Of a DNA stretch of 64,000 nucleotides, positions 42,671-50,744 are shown in pieces (position 1 is the stretch's first letter; each line of letters starts with the position of its first letter). The stretch lies in NCBI RefSeq assembly GCF_014287355.1, contig NZ_JACOPE010000001.1:1116001-1180000 (forward strand), written 5' to 3'. The DNA is from Ruminococcus hominis (GTDB lineage: Bacteria > Bacillota > Clostridia > Lachnospirales > Lachnospiraceae). The notes under the pieces are model-generated. The model was given only the letters and a program-made list of their open reading frames with translations, had not been told where the DNA came from and made no database searches. The position numbers and the translations under genes are program-made.

Positions 42671-42910
42671 ATGCGAGTAAAACAGATTACAAATGTGGAC
42701 GGATTTTATAAGGCATTGGCAAAATGTCAGGGAAGGGTAGAGCTGATCACGGATGATCGCGATGTATTGAATCTGGCATCTACACTGACACAGTTTATCG
42801 GACTTACAACAGTATTCAGCAATCCTGATATTGAAGCGTATGAGATTGTTTGCTATAATCCGGATGATTTCCAGTACATAAAAGAATTTCTGGTTCCGGT
42901 AGAAAAATAA
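42671..42910 (+). CDS. Small HPr-like protein of unknown function
   Basis: A 79-residue soluble protein. The pattern of a strand, a helix around VDGFYKALAKC, a strand GRVELITDDRD, and a helix LNLASTLTQFIGL is like HPr, the phosphocarrier of the sugar phosphotransferase system. The phosphorylatable His of HPr is absent. Similar HPr-fold proteins without the His occur in clostridia with unknown role. AGGAGGAAAAA lies upstream and a strong terminator follows, so it is a single-gene unit. The fold is inferred from pattern only. Confidence 0.6.
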   Translation: MRVKQITNVDGFYKALAKCQGRVELITDDRDVLNLASTLTQFIGLTTVFSNPDIEAYEIVCYNPDDFQYIKEFLVPVEK

Positions 42911-42930
42911 AAAATAATGTATTATATAGA

Positions 42931-42983
42931 AGAAAGGCTTCTGGTCATGGTGGATTTTACCAAAACAGAAGCCTTTCTTTTGT
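42931..42983 (+). terminator. Rho-independent terminator after the HPr-like gene
   Basis: AGAAAGGCTTCTG and CAGAAGCCTTTCT pair around a loop of about 23 bases and are followed by TTT. Confidence 0.85.
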
Positions 42984-43050
42984 GCATGTTTTCGTGAAAG
43001 TACACAATGTCATCAAAAAGAAGTAAATATATGACCTGTAAGAGAAAAAG

Positions 43051-43068
43051 ATGACTTCATGAGGTCAT
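43051..43068. promoter_or_regulatory. Operator-like palindrome upstream of the ABC operon
   Basis: ATGACTTCATGAGGTCAT is nearly symmetrical and shares ACTTCATGA with the inverted repeats before the symporter gene at 53436. It is 98 bases before the start of the binding-protein gene, a plausible place for regulator binding. Confidence 0.4.
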
Positions 43069-43166
43069 TTTTATGACGAAATAAGTAAAAAATCGAATGG
43101 TAGGAGCTCTCATGGACTGGTAAACTAAGGTCAAATCTTGAGAGAGACATACAAGGAGGAAAAATT

Positions 43167-44807
43167 ATGAAGGCAAAAAAGGTTATGGCAATGGCAATGG
43201 CCAGTGCAATGATTCTTTCACTTACAGCATGTGGAGGAAGTTCATCTGACAGCTCATCAAAAGGAGATTCATCTAGTTCAGACGCAAAGGCAACAGTAAG
43301 TGTTGTAAAGCCGAATCAGGATGCAGCAAACACTGAAAAGACAGATGAGACATTGACTATTGGACTTTCTTCTGAGCCATCATCTCTGTATGGTGCAGCA
43401 GGCGGTAAGACAGAGAATGAAGAGCAGATTATTGGTAATGCGATGTTGGATTCACTTGTAAAATTCAATTATGCAACAAATGAGCTTGAGCCATCTCTTG
43501 CAACTGACTGGGAATGGGTTGATGATACACATCTGAAATTCACACTACGTGATGACGTAACAATGAGCGATGGAACTCCACTTGTTGCAGATGATGTTGT
43601 TTACACATGTAATAAGATTTGGATAGAGCAGAATACAACAAATGATACAGGAAAATATATCAAAGGCGCAACTGCTGATGACGAACATACAGTTACGATC
43701 GAATTTAATACAACAGCACCAGATTTTCTGAAGATGATGAGCTGGACAAACTTTGGAATCGTATCAGAGGATGAGGTTAATGCAGCAGGCGGTCTTGATG
43801 CAGTTCAGACAAATCCTGTAATCGGTAGTGGGCCATACAAATTCAAAGAGTGGAAAAACGGACAGTCTGTTACATTGGAAAGAAATGATAATTACTGGGA
43901 TAAAGACTATGCAGGATATTACAAAGAAATCGTATTTACATTTACAAGTGATGCAGCAGCAAGAGAAATGGCTGTAGAATCAGGAGATGCTGATATCGCA
44001 TACGATATGCCAGTAAGCCAGGCTGCTACATATGCAGAAAATGACTCTGTAAATACAACAATCTATGACTTTGGTCAGACAACACATCTGTGGTATAACA
44101 TGGGTGATAATGCCGGAGCAACAAAAGATCAGAAAGTTCGTGAAGCAATCGACAAAGCATTAGACTTTGATGCAATTGCACAGGTAGGAACAGCCGGATT
44201 TGGTGAAGCTGCACTTTCATACTGGGATCCAAGCTGCGATTACTACACAGCAAACTATACAAAAGAAGAAAGAGCTGTTGACGTAGACGGAGCAAAAGAA
44301 CTTCTTGATGAAGCAGGATATGGTGATGGAGTTGAAATTACAGCACTGGGACTTCAGGATAATACTCCTGTATTAACTGTAATGCAGGCTAATCTTGCAG
44401 AAGCAGGAATTACATTGAAAATTGATACACCGGATACAGCTCAGTTTGTAGAGGGCGCATTTGGTGGCGATTATGATCTGATCTGCGTTGGAGATACTCC
44501 TGCAATTAGAACACCTGCAAGCGTTATGCCATTCCTTCAGAAACTGAATGTTGACGGACCTGGTATGGTTATCGGTGGAGCAAAATGGACATCAGATGAA
44601 TTTGATTCAACAATTACAGATTTGATTAGTGAGTCCGATACAGATAAAGCTACAGAACTTGCTACAAAACTGGATGAGATGGTAAAAGATGAGACAGTCT
44701 GCTCGAATCTGTATCCAGAAATGAAAGCCAGTGTATATGCGAAAGATCTGAAAGGATTTAATACAAGTGAAAGAGGTTTCGTTGACGCAACTGGATTCTA
44801 CGAATAA
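43167..44807 (+). CDS. ABC transporter substrate-binding lipoprotein, peptide/oligosaccharide (SBP_bac_5) family
   Basis: A 546-residue surface lipoprotein. The signal peptide ends in LSLTAC with lipidated Cys22, followed by a Ser-rich linker. The family 5 solute-binding part starts near 60 (DETLTIGLSSEPSSLYGAAG) and has the usual SDGTPLVADDVVYTCNKIW near 130. Family 5 proteins bind peptides or nickel, and some bind cello-, xylo- or manno-oligosaccharides. The latter fits the esterase and glycosidase genes around it, but this is inference. AAGGAGG precedes the start. It heads a five-gene operon. Confidence 0.9.
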   Translation: MKAKKVMAMAMASAMILSLTACGGSSSDSSSKGDSSSSDAKATVSVVKPNQDAANTEKTDETLTIGLSSEPSSLYGAAGGKTENEEQIIGNAMLDSLVKFNYATNELEPSLATDWEWVDDTHLKFTLRDDVTMSDGTPLVADDVVYTCNKIWIEQNTTNDTGKYIKGATADDEHTVTIEFNTTAPDFLKMMSWTNFGIVSEDEVNAAGGLDAVQTNPVIGSGPYKFKEWKNGQSVTLERNDNYWDKDYAGYYKEIVFTFTSDAAAREMAVESGDADIAYDMPVSQAATYAENDSVNTTIYDFGQTTHLWYNMGDNAGATKDQKVREAIDKALDFDAIAQVGTAGFGEAALSYWDPSCDYYTANYTKEERAVDVDGAKELLDEAGYGDGVEITALGLQDNTPVLTVMQANLAEAGITLKIDTPDTAQFVEGAFGGDYDLICVGDTPAIRTPASVMPFLQKLNVDGPGMVIGGAKWTSDEFDSTITDLISESDTDKATELATKLDEMVKDETVCSNLYPEMKASVYAKDLKGFNTSERGFVDATGFYE

Positions 44808-44831
44808 GCGAGAAACAACCAGATTCTTGAA

Positions 44832-44859
44832 TTGCCCGGTGATGAAAGTCTCCGGGCAA
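44832..44859 (+). other. Intercistronic hairpin between binding protein and permease genes
   Basis: TTGCCCGG and CCGGGCAA flank a 12-base loop. There is no T-tract. Hairpins at this place commonly protect the upstream mRNA, so the binding protein is made in excess of the membrane subunits. Confidence 0.6.
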
Positions 44860-44885
44860 TATTTGAAATACGAGGAGAATGATCT

Positions 44886-45860
44886 ATGCTGAAATATATA
44901 GTAAAAAGAATCTTGTATCTGATCCCGATTTTATTTGGTGTATCGATTATCATTTTTGCACTGAAAACATTTACACCGGGAGATCCTGCAAGACAGATCT
45001 TAGGAAACAGTGCATCGGAGGCACAGGTTCAGGAAAAAAGAGAAGAGCTCGGGTTAAATGATCCGGTTCCGGTACAGTATTTTAATTATGTAAAAGGTAT
45101 TGTTACAAAAGGAGATTTTGGTGATTCCTACAGAACAGGAAAACCGGTATTACAGGAAATCGCACCTAGACTTTTAACATCTGCCAAGATTACATTGGGA
45201 GCGGTTCTGATCGGAGCGGTGCTTGGTGTATTGCTTGGAATTATATCGGCACTAAAGAAATATACGTGGATCGATTCCGGGGTACTGGTCATATCCATGT
45301 TCTTCCAGTCGGTTCCGGAATTTGTTGTAGCTTTGGTATTGATTATGATCTTTGCTGTAAACTTGCATATTCTTCCGGCAAATGGTATTGATACATGGAA
45401 AGGTTATATCATGCCGATGCTGTGTATCGGATTATCTTCCGTAGCAAGTTATACACGTATCACAAGATCTTCTATGTTGGAAGTATTGGGAGAAGATTAT
45501 ATCAGAACAGCACGTGCAAAAGGACAGTCAGAGAAGAATATTACATATCACCATGCACTTCGTAATGCCATGATCCCGGTTGCACAGTCAGTTGGTACCA
45601 GTCTTGGTAATACAATTGGTGGTGGAATGGTACTGGAGACCGTATTCGGTGTTCCTGGTGTTGGAAAATATATCGTAGATTCCATCACACAGCGTAACTA
45701 TCCATCTGTTCTTGGTGGAGCACTGATCATCGCTATTGTATTGACACTCATTAACCTGTTGGTTGATATCAGTTTCGTATTGATCGATCCACGTCTGAAG
45801 ACAACGATTATTGCCGGTGGAAAAACAAAGAAACGTAAAAAAGTAAAAGCAACAGCGTAG
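44886..45860 (+). CDS. ABC transporter permease, DppB/OppB type
   Basis: A 324-residue membrane protein with about six helices. The N-terminal start (YIVKRILYLIPILFGVSIII) and DPARQILGNSAS are typical of DppB. The ATPase-contact loop is EVLGEDYIRTARAKG near 200, followed by HALRNAMIPV. It pairs with the DppC-type permease that follows. AGGAG precedes the ATG. Confidence 0.93.
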   Translation: MLKYIVKRILYLIPILFGVSIIIFALKTFTPGDPARQILGNSASEAQVQEKREELGLNDPVPVQYFNYVKGIVTKGDFGDSYRTGKPVLQEIAPRLLTSAKITLGAVLIGAVLGVLLGIISALKKYTWIDSGVLVISMFFQSVPEFVVALVLIMIFAVNLHILPANGIDTWKGYIMPMLCIGLSSVASYTRITRSSMLEVLGEDYIRTARAKGQSEKNITYHHALRNAMIPVAQSVGTSLGNTIGGGMVLETVFGVPGVGKYIVDSITQRNYPSVLGGALIIAIVLTLINLLVDISFVLIDPRLKTTIIAGGKTKKRKKVKATA

Positions 45861-45872
45861 GAGGAAAAAGAT

Positions 45873-46781
45873 ATGTCAAAAATGAGAACTCCTGCAATGG
45901 AGAAAATAGAAAAGAAAAATACAAAGAGAAAGAAACCGGTGAAATCAACACCGATGTGTGAGTCATGGAAACGATTTAAACGTAACCCAACCGCTTTACT
46001 TGGATTGGTTGTAGTCTGTATCCTGATTCTTGTTGCAATCTTTGCACCACTCATTGCCCCTTATGACTATAAGGCACAGGATTATGGAGCTATGATGCAG
46101 GCACCAAGCAGTGTTCATTTCTTTGGAACAGATCAGTTTGGACGAGATATTTTCAGCCGTGTTATCTATGGTACAAGATATTCTCTGATCATTGCTTTGT
46201 TCTGTACGATCGCAGCATTGTTCAGTGGCGGATTACTTGGAATTATTGCCGGATATTTTGGCGGGACAGTAGATACGATCATCATGCGTATCATGGATAT
46301 CTTCCAGTCTATTCCGATGATCATGATGGCAATGTGTATCGTAGCTGTACTTGGTAATGGTATTCCACAGTTGGTAGCAGCAATTATGTTCGCATCTATG
46401 CCGACCATGGCAAGAAATAACCGTGCAGCGATTCTTCGAGTTCGAGGAAGTGATTATATTGAGTCATCCGAAGCAATCGGTGTAAGCCAGATTCAGATGA
46501 TCTTGAAACATATGATTCCGAATGCAGCAGGAATTATGATTATTTATTTTGTTGGATTTTTAGCTGTATCTATTATGATGATGTCATCTATGAGTTACAT
46601 TGGTGTAGGTCTTACAGCACCAACTCCGGAATGGGGATTGATCTTGAATGATGGTAAGGCATATCTGACATCTGCACCATATATGATGATGTTCCCTGCA
46701 TTGATGATCATGATCACATGTTTCGCATTCAACCTGATGGGTGATGGACTGCGTGATGCATTCGATCCGAAAATGAAATAA
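45873..46781 (+). CDS. ABC transporter permease, DppC/OppC type
   Basis: A 302-residue membrane protein with about six helices. The N-terminus is basic; HFFGTDQFGRDIFSRVIYGT near 90 is the DppC signature, and VRGSDYIESSEAIGVS with HMIPNAAGI is the ATPase-contact loop. It starts 12 bases after the first permease with GGAGG upstream. It forms the channel with the DppB-type protein. Confidence 0.93.
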   Translation: MSKMRTPAMEKIEKKNTKRKKPVKSTPMCESWKRFKRNPTALLGLVVVCILILVAIFAPLIAPYDYKAQDYGAMMQAPSSVHFFGTDQFGRDIFSRVIYGTRYSLIIALFCTIAALFSGGLLGIIAGYFGGTVDTIIMRIMDIFQSIPMIMMAMCIVAVLGNGIPQLVAAIMFASMPTMARNNRAAILRVRGSDYIESSEAIGVSQIQMILKHMIPNAAGIMIIYFVGFLAVSIMMMSSMSYIGVGLTAPTPEWGLILNDGKAYLTSAPYMMMFPALMIMITCFAFNLMGDGLRDAFDPKMK

Positions 46782-46796
46782 GGAGCGGGATAAAAT

Positions 46797-47786
46797 ATGA
46801 GTGAAAATATGTTAAATGTAGAAGATCTTGTAATTCATTACGAGACGGATGAGGAAGTAGTGGAAGCTGTAAATAACATCAGCTTCCAACTGAAAAAAGG
46901 TGAAGTTCTTGGACTGGTAGGAGAGACTGGTGCAGGAAAGACGACAACAGCATTGGGAATTATGGGATTGCTTCCATCAAAAGTAGGACATGTGATTCAG
47001 GGAAAGATTGAACTGGATGGTGAAAATCTGTTTGATAAATCAGAACGAGAGATGCGTAAGATCCGTGGTAAGAAGATTTCCATGATTTTCCAGGATCCAA
47101 TGACAGCATTAAACCCTGTAAAAACAGTTGGAGATCAGATTTCAGAAGTAGTTCTTCTGCACAATCATTGCTCAAAGGCAGAGGCACTGAAACGTGCACA
47201 GGATATGTTGGCAATGGTAGGAATCGTTCCTGAACGTTACAAAGATTATCCACATCAGTTTTCAGGTGGTATGAAACAGCGAATCGTTATTGCAATCGCT
47301 CTGGCCTGCGAGCCGGAACTTCTGATCGCAGACGAGCCGACAACAGCGCTGGATGTAACAATCCAGGCACAGATTCTGGATATGATGAGATCACTGCAGA
47401 AAAAACATGGAACATCGATGATACTGATCACACACGATCTTGGTGTTGTGGCAGAGATGTGCGATCACTGTGCAGTTATGTATGCTGGTGAGCTGGTAGA
47501 ATATGGAACAGTCGAAGAGATTTTCGATCATCCGAAACATCCATATACAAAAGCATTGTATCAGTCTATCCCATCGCTGGATAAAGATGTGGAGAGATTG
47601 CACGTTGTTCCGGGTATGGTAACAGACCCATCGAACTTGCCGGAATATTGCAGTTTTGCAGATCGTTGTGAATCAAAATGTGGACTGTGTGAAAAAGCAG
47701 ATCCTAAGATGATTCAGCTAAATGAGAATCATTGTGTCAAATGTTTACAGTACACAAAAGAATGGGAGGGGAAAATAAATGAGTAA
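46797..47786 (+). CDS. ABC transporter ATPase, DppD/OppD type
   Basis: A 329-residue ATPase. Walker A is GETGAGKTT near 42, the Q-loop is in [11 protein letters not shown], the signature is FSGGMKQRI near 158, Walker B is [12 protein letters not shown], and the H-loop is ITHDLG. The C-terminal oligopeptide-family extension carries Cys residues ([15 protein letters not shown]) of the type that binds a 4Fe-4S cluster in DppD/OppD proteins. It overlaps the next gene by 8 bases. Confidence 0.93.
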   Translation: MSENMLNVEDLVIHYETDEEVVEAVNNISFQLKKGEVLGLVGETGAGKTTTALGIMGLLPSKVGHVIQGKIELDGENLFDKSEREMRKIRGKKISMIFQDPMTALNPVKTVGDQISEVVLLHNHCSKAEALKRAQDMLAMVGIVPERYKDYPHQFSGGMKQRIVIAIALACEPELLIADEPTTALDVTIQAQILDMMRSLQKKHGTSMILITHDLGVVAEMCDHCAVMYAGELVEYGTVEEIFDHPKHPYTKALYQSIPSLDKDVERLHVVPGMVTDPSNLPEYCSFADRCESKCGLCEKADPKMIQLNENHCVKCLQYTKEWEGKINE

Positions 47787-48741
47787 TTTGCTAGAAATTA
47801 AAAATCTGAAAAAATATTTTGCCACTCCTCGTGGAGAACTGCATGCAGTTGATAATGTCAATTTAAATATTGAAAAAGGAAAGACGATTGGTGTCGTAGG
47901 AGAGTCCGGATGTGGAAAATCTACACTTGGAAAAACGCTGATGAGATTGCATACACCAACTTCTGGTGAAGTACTATATAATGGCGTGGATATTGCAAGC
48001 ATGCCAATGAAAGAGTTTAAGAAAAATTATCGAACCAATATTCAGATGATTTTTCAGGATCCGTATGCATCACTGGATCCACGTATGAATGTGTTGCAGT
48101 TGATCGAAGAACCAATCAAAGTAAACCATAAAGATATGTCAAAAGCAGATGTGACAGCCAGGGCAAAAGAGATGATGGAATTGGTTGGCCTGGCAAAACG
48201 TCTGGAAGGTTCTTATCCACATGAGTTGGATGGTGGAAGACGTCAGCGTATCGGAATTGCAAGAGCGTTATCATTAAATCCGGACTTTATTGTATGTGAC
48301 GAGCCGGTATCAGCACTGGATGTATCTATTCAGGCACAGATTCTGAATTTGCTTCAGGATCTTCAGGCTGAAAGAGGACTGACTTATATGTTTATTACAC
48401 ATGACATGTCTGTTGTAAAACATATTTCAGATGATATTGCAGTAATGTATTTGGGACAGTTGATCGAAAAGTGTCCGGCAAATGAGATTTTCAAAAATAC
48501 AATTCATCCGTATTCACAGGCATTACTTTCAGCTATTCCAATTCCGAATGTGCATGTGAAAAAAGAGCGAATGATTTTGAAAGGTGAGCTGACATCACCA
48601 ATCGATCCGAAACCATGCTGCCGTTTTGCAGCACGTTGCCCGTATGCGACAGACGAATGTATGGCGAAAGAACCGGAGTTACGTGAAGTAAAACCAAATC
48701 ATTTCGTAGCATGTCATTATGCAGAAAAATTTATGAAATAA
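47779..48741 (+). CDS. ABC transporter ATPase, DppF/OppF type, with variant signature motif
   Basis: A 320-residue ATPase, partner of the one before. Walker A is GESGCGKST near 40, Walker B is FIVCDEPVSALD, and the H-loop is ITHDMS. The signature motif, normally LSGGQ, reads LDGGRRQ (HELDGGRRQRIGIARAL), so the Ser that contacts the ATP gamma phosphate is replaced by Asp. C-terminal Cys residues (CCRFAARC) again fit the cluster-binding extension. The start codon lies inside the preceding gene with GGGAGGGG upstream. Confidence 0.92.
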   Translation: MSNLLEIKNLKKYFATPRGELHAVDNVNLNIEKGKTIGVVGESGCGKSTLGKTLMRLHTPTSGEVLYNGVDIASMPMKEFKKNYRTNIQMIFQDPYASLDPRMNVLQLIEEPIKVNHKDMSKADVTARAKEMMELVGLAKRLEGSYPHELDGGRRQRIGIARALSLNPDFIVCDEPVSALDVSIQAQILNLLQDLQAERGLTYMFITHDMSVVKHISDDIAVMYLGQLIEKCPANEIFKNTIHPYSQALLSAIPIPNVHVKKERMILKGELTSPIDPKPCCRFAARCPYATDECMAKEPELREVKPNHFVACHYAEKFMK

Positions 48742-48747
48742 TATAAT

Positions 48748-48783
48748 AATTCCTGTACTTCGTAAATTCGGGGTGCAGGAATT
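48748..48783 (+). terminator. Probable terminator at the end of the ABC operon
   Basis: AATTCCTGTAC and GTGCAGGAATT pair (one T-G) around a 14-base loop. The tail GTTGT is only weakly T-rich, so some transcription may continue into the esterase gene. Confidence 0.55.
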
Positions 48784-48848
48784 GTTGTAAATGGATATGA
48801 AATATAAACATATCCAATATCCGAAACTATAGAAAGAGAGAAAAAGAT

Positions 48849-50399
48849 ATGAAGAAAGTGATACGAACACCCGATTTTCCAATCGTACGGACAAAACAAG
48901 GAAAACTTCATGGATATCAGGAAGATGATGTATTTCACTTTTATGGAATCCGATACGGAAGAGCAAAAAGATTCCAACTTCCGGAACCAGAACCGAAATG
49001 GGATGGAATTCGAGATGCAAAATCTTATGGTTATATTTGTCCATTGATGCCGGAAGAAGAACAGCCGGAAGACAGTCCAATGGCTGCGCCGGGAAATTCT
49101 TTTGAGATGCAGCATGTGTACTGGCCGATGAATGAGCAGTGCTTATACTTAAATATCTGGACAAAGCACCTCGATAAAGAAGCAAAGAAACCAGTTATGG
49201 TATGGTTACATGGAGGCGGTTTTTCAAGCGATTCATCAATCGAAATTCCGTCATACAATGGTCATAATCTCTGTGATTATGGAGATGTTGTTGTTGTGAA
49301 TCTGAATCATAGACTGAATTGTCTGGGATTTTTAGATTTGAGTTCATATGGAGAAAAATATAAATATTCCGGCTGTGTTGGAATGGCAGATATTGTACTT
49401 GCACTTCAGTGGGTGAGAGATAATATTGAGGAATTTGGTGGAGATCCGGATAATGTAACTGTTGCAGGACAGTCAGGAGGAGGCGGAAAAGCAACTATTT
49501 TGATGCAGATGCCACCAGCGGACGGACTTTACCATAAAGTAATCTCGCAAAGTGGAGCTCTTCGCAATTGTCCGGATATTAGCATTACAGAGGAAAAGAA
49601 ACACTGGCAGACATTGGGTGAAAAGACTGTTGAAGTGCTAGGGTTAACAAAAGAGAATATTGATACGATTGATGATATCCCATATGAAACACTGGCAAAT
49701 GCAGCAGTACAGGCAGGAAAAGAATTAGGACTGCCGGGAGGAATGATGCTCTTTGAACCTTCACCGGTAGAAGGCTATTACGATGGAATTGAAAGTATTG
49801 TAGGATTCAGAGAGGAGACCAGACAAATTCCGGTTATGGCAGGAACGGTATTGGGAGAATTCTCGTTTATGCATTATCTGGGCGATAAAACAAAGTATAC
49901 TGAGGTAGAAAAATACAACATCCTGGAACAGACATATGGAAAACATACAATGAATATTATCAAGCAGTTCCGTGAAATCTATCCGGAGTTAGATATCTTG
50001 TATGCGTTGAGTGTAGATACATTATTCCGCCCGCAGACAATTGGATTTTTAAATCGACGTTCAGAATTTACAAAGACAAAATGTTATAATTACATGATAA
50101 ACTTTATCATTCCGTATATGGGTGGACTTGCTCCGTGGCATTGCAGTGACATTCCATATGTATTTCGTAATGTAGAGATGGAGCCGGCACACTGTACCGG
50201 ATATCAGTATGCAGAAAAAGTACAGGAAAAAGTCAGCAAAGCCTGGATTGCTTTTATGAAAAAAGGAAATCCATCTACCAGATCACTCAAATGGAGCACT
50301 TATACGAAAGAACATCCAGACCGGATGATCTTTGCAGAAGAGTGCGGAATGGAAGATAAAGATGATACGGAATTGCTGAAGTTGATTCAGAACCACTAG
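48849..50399 (+). CDS. Type-B carboxylesterase (paralog 1)
   Basis: A 516-residue alpha/beta hydrolase. VWLHGGGFSSDSS near 120 is the oxyanion hole, VAGQSGGGGKATILM near 205 carries the nucleophilic Ser, and APWHCSDIPYVF near 425 has the His. Length and order fit the carboxylesterase/para-nitrobenzyl esterase family. There is no signal peptide. Relatives in hemicellulose loci remove acyl groups from oligosaccharides. It follows the ABC operon by 107 bases. Its TAG stop codon is the start of a palindromic repeat. Substrate unknown. Confidence 0.88.
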   Translation: MKKVIRTPDFPIVRTKQGKLHGYQEDDVFHFYGIRYGRAKRFQLPEPEPKWDGIRDAKSYGYICPLMPEEEQPEDSPMAAPGNSFEMQHVYWPMNEQCLYLNIWTKHLDKEAKKPVMVWLHGGGFSSDSSIEIPSYNGHNLCDYGDVVVVNLNHRLNCLGFLDLSSYGEKYKYSGCVGMADIVLALQWVRDNIEEFGGDPDNVTVAGQSGGGGKATILMQMPPADGLYHKVISQSGALRNCPDISITEEKKHWQTLGEKTVEVLGLTKENIDTIDDIPYETLANAAVQAGKELGLPGGMMLFEPSPVEGYYDGIESIVGFREETRQIPVMAGTVLGEFSFMHYLGDKTKYTEVEKYNILEQTYGKHTMNIIKQFREIYPELDILYALSVDTLFRPQTIGFLNRRSEFTKTKCYNYMINFIIPYMGGLAPWHCSDIPYVFRNVEMEPAHCTGYQYAEKVQEKVSKAWIAFMKKGNPSTRSLKWSTYTKEHPDRMIFAEECGMEDKDDTELLKLIQNH

Positions 50400-50547
50400 G
50401 GACGGAGTTTTTGGCTTGATTACGTCCCTCATGGTACATAATGAGTAATATAAAAGTGTAGTTGTCAGAGTATGATTGGCTCTGGTGGCTGCACTCATTT
50501 TATTGCTGTACAACGAAAGCCAGCTGGGACAGTAATCAAGCCAAACC
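50397..50547. repeat. REP-like element, split and decayed form, overlapping stop codon
   Basis: TAGGGACGGAGTTTTTGGCT begins with the esterase stop codon. About 110 bases later, GGGACAGTAATCAAGCCAAA matches TTTGGCTTGATTACGTCCC as its complement with a small gap. The middle is longer than in other copies. The rest of the gap before the next gene (to 50744) is AT-rich and has TATAAT at 50670, the probable promoter of the AraC gene. Confidence 0.75.
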
Positions 50548-50744
50548 CAGAGGATAAGACAAAAAAACTAATAGAATTTTTGTTGCATTTATTAGAAAAA
50601 GAAAAAATTACAACAATTTTTTGCATAATATTCAACAATTCAAGAATGGATTTCATAATTTTCAATTGCTATAATGTTAAGATAAATAAAAAGAGAAAAG
50701 TTTTCTTCAAAATATTATAGAAAAGGATGACTTTAGGAGGAACT

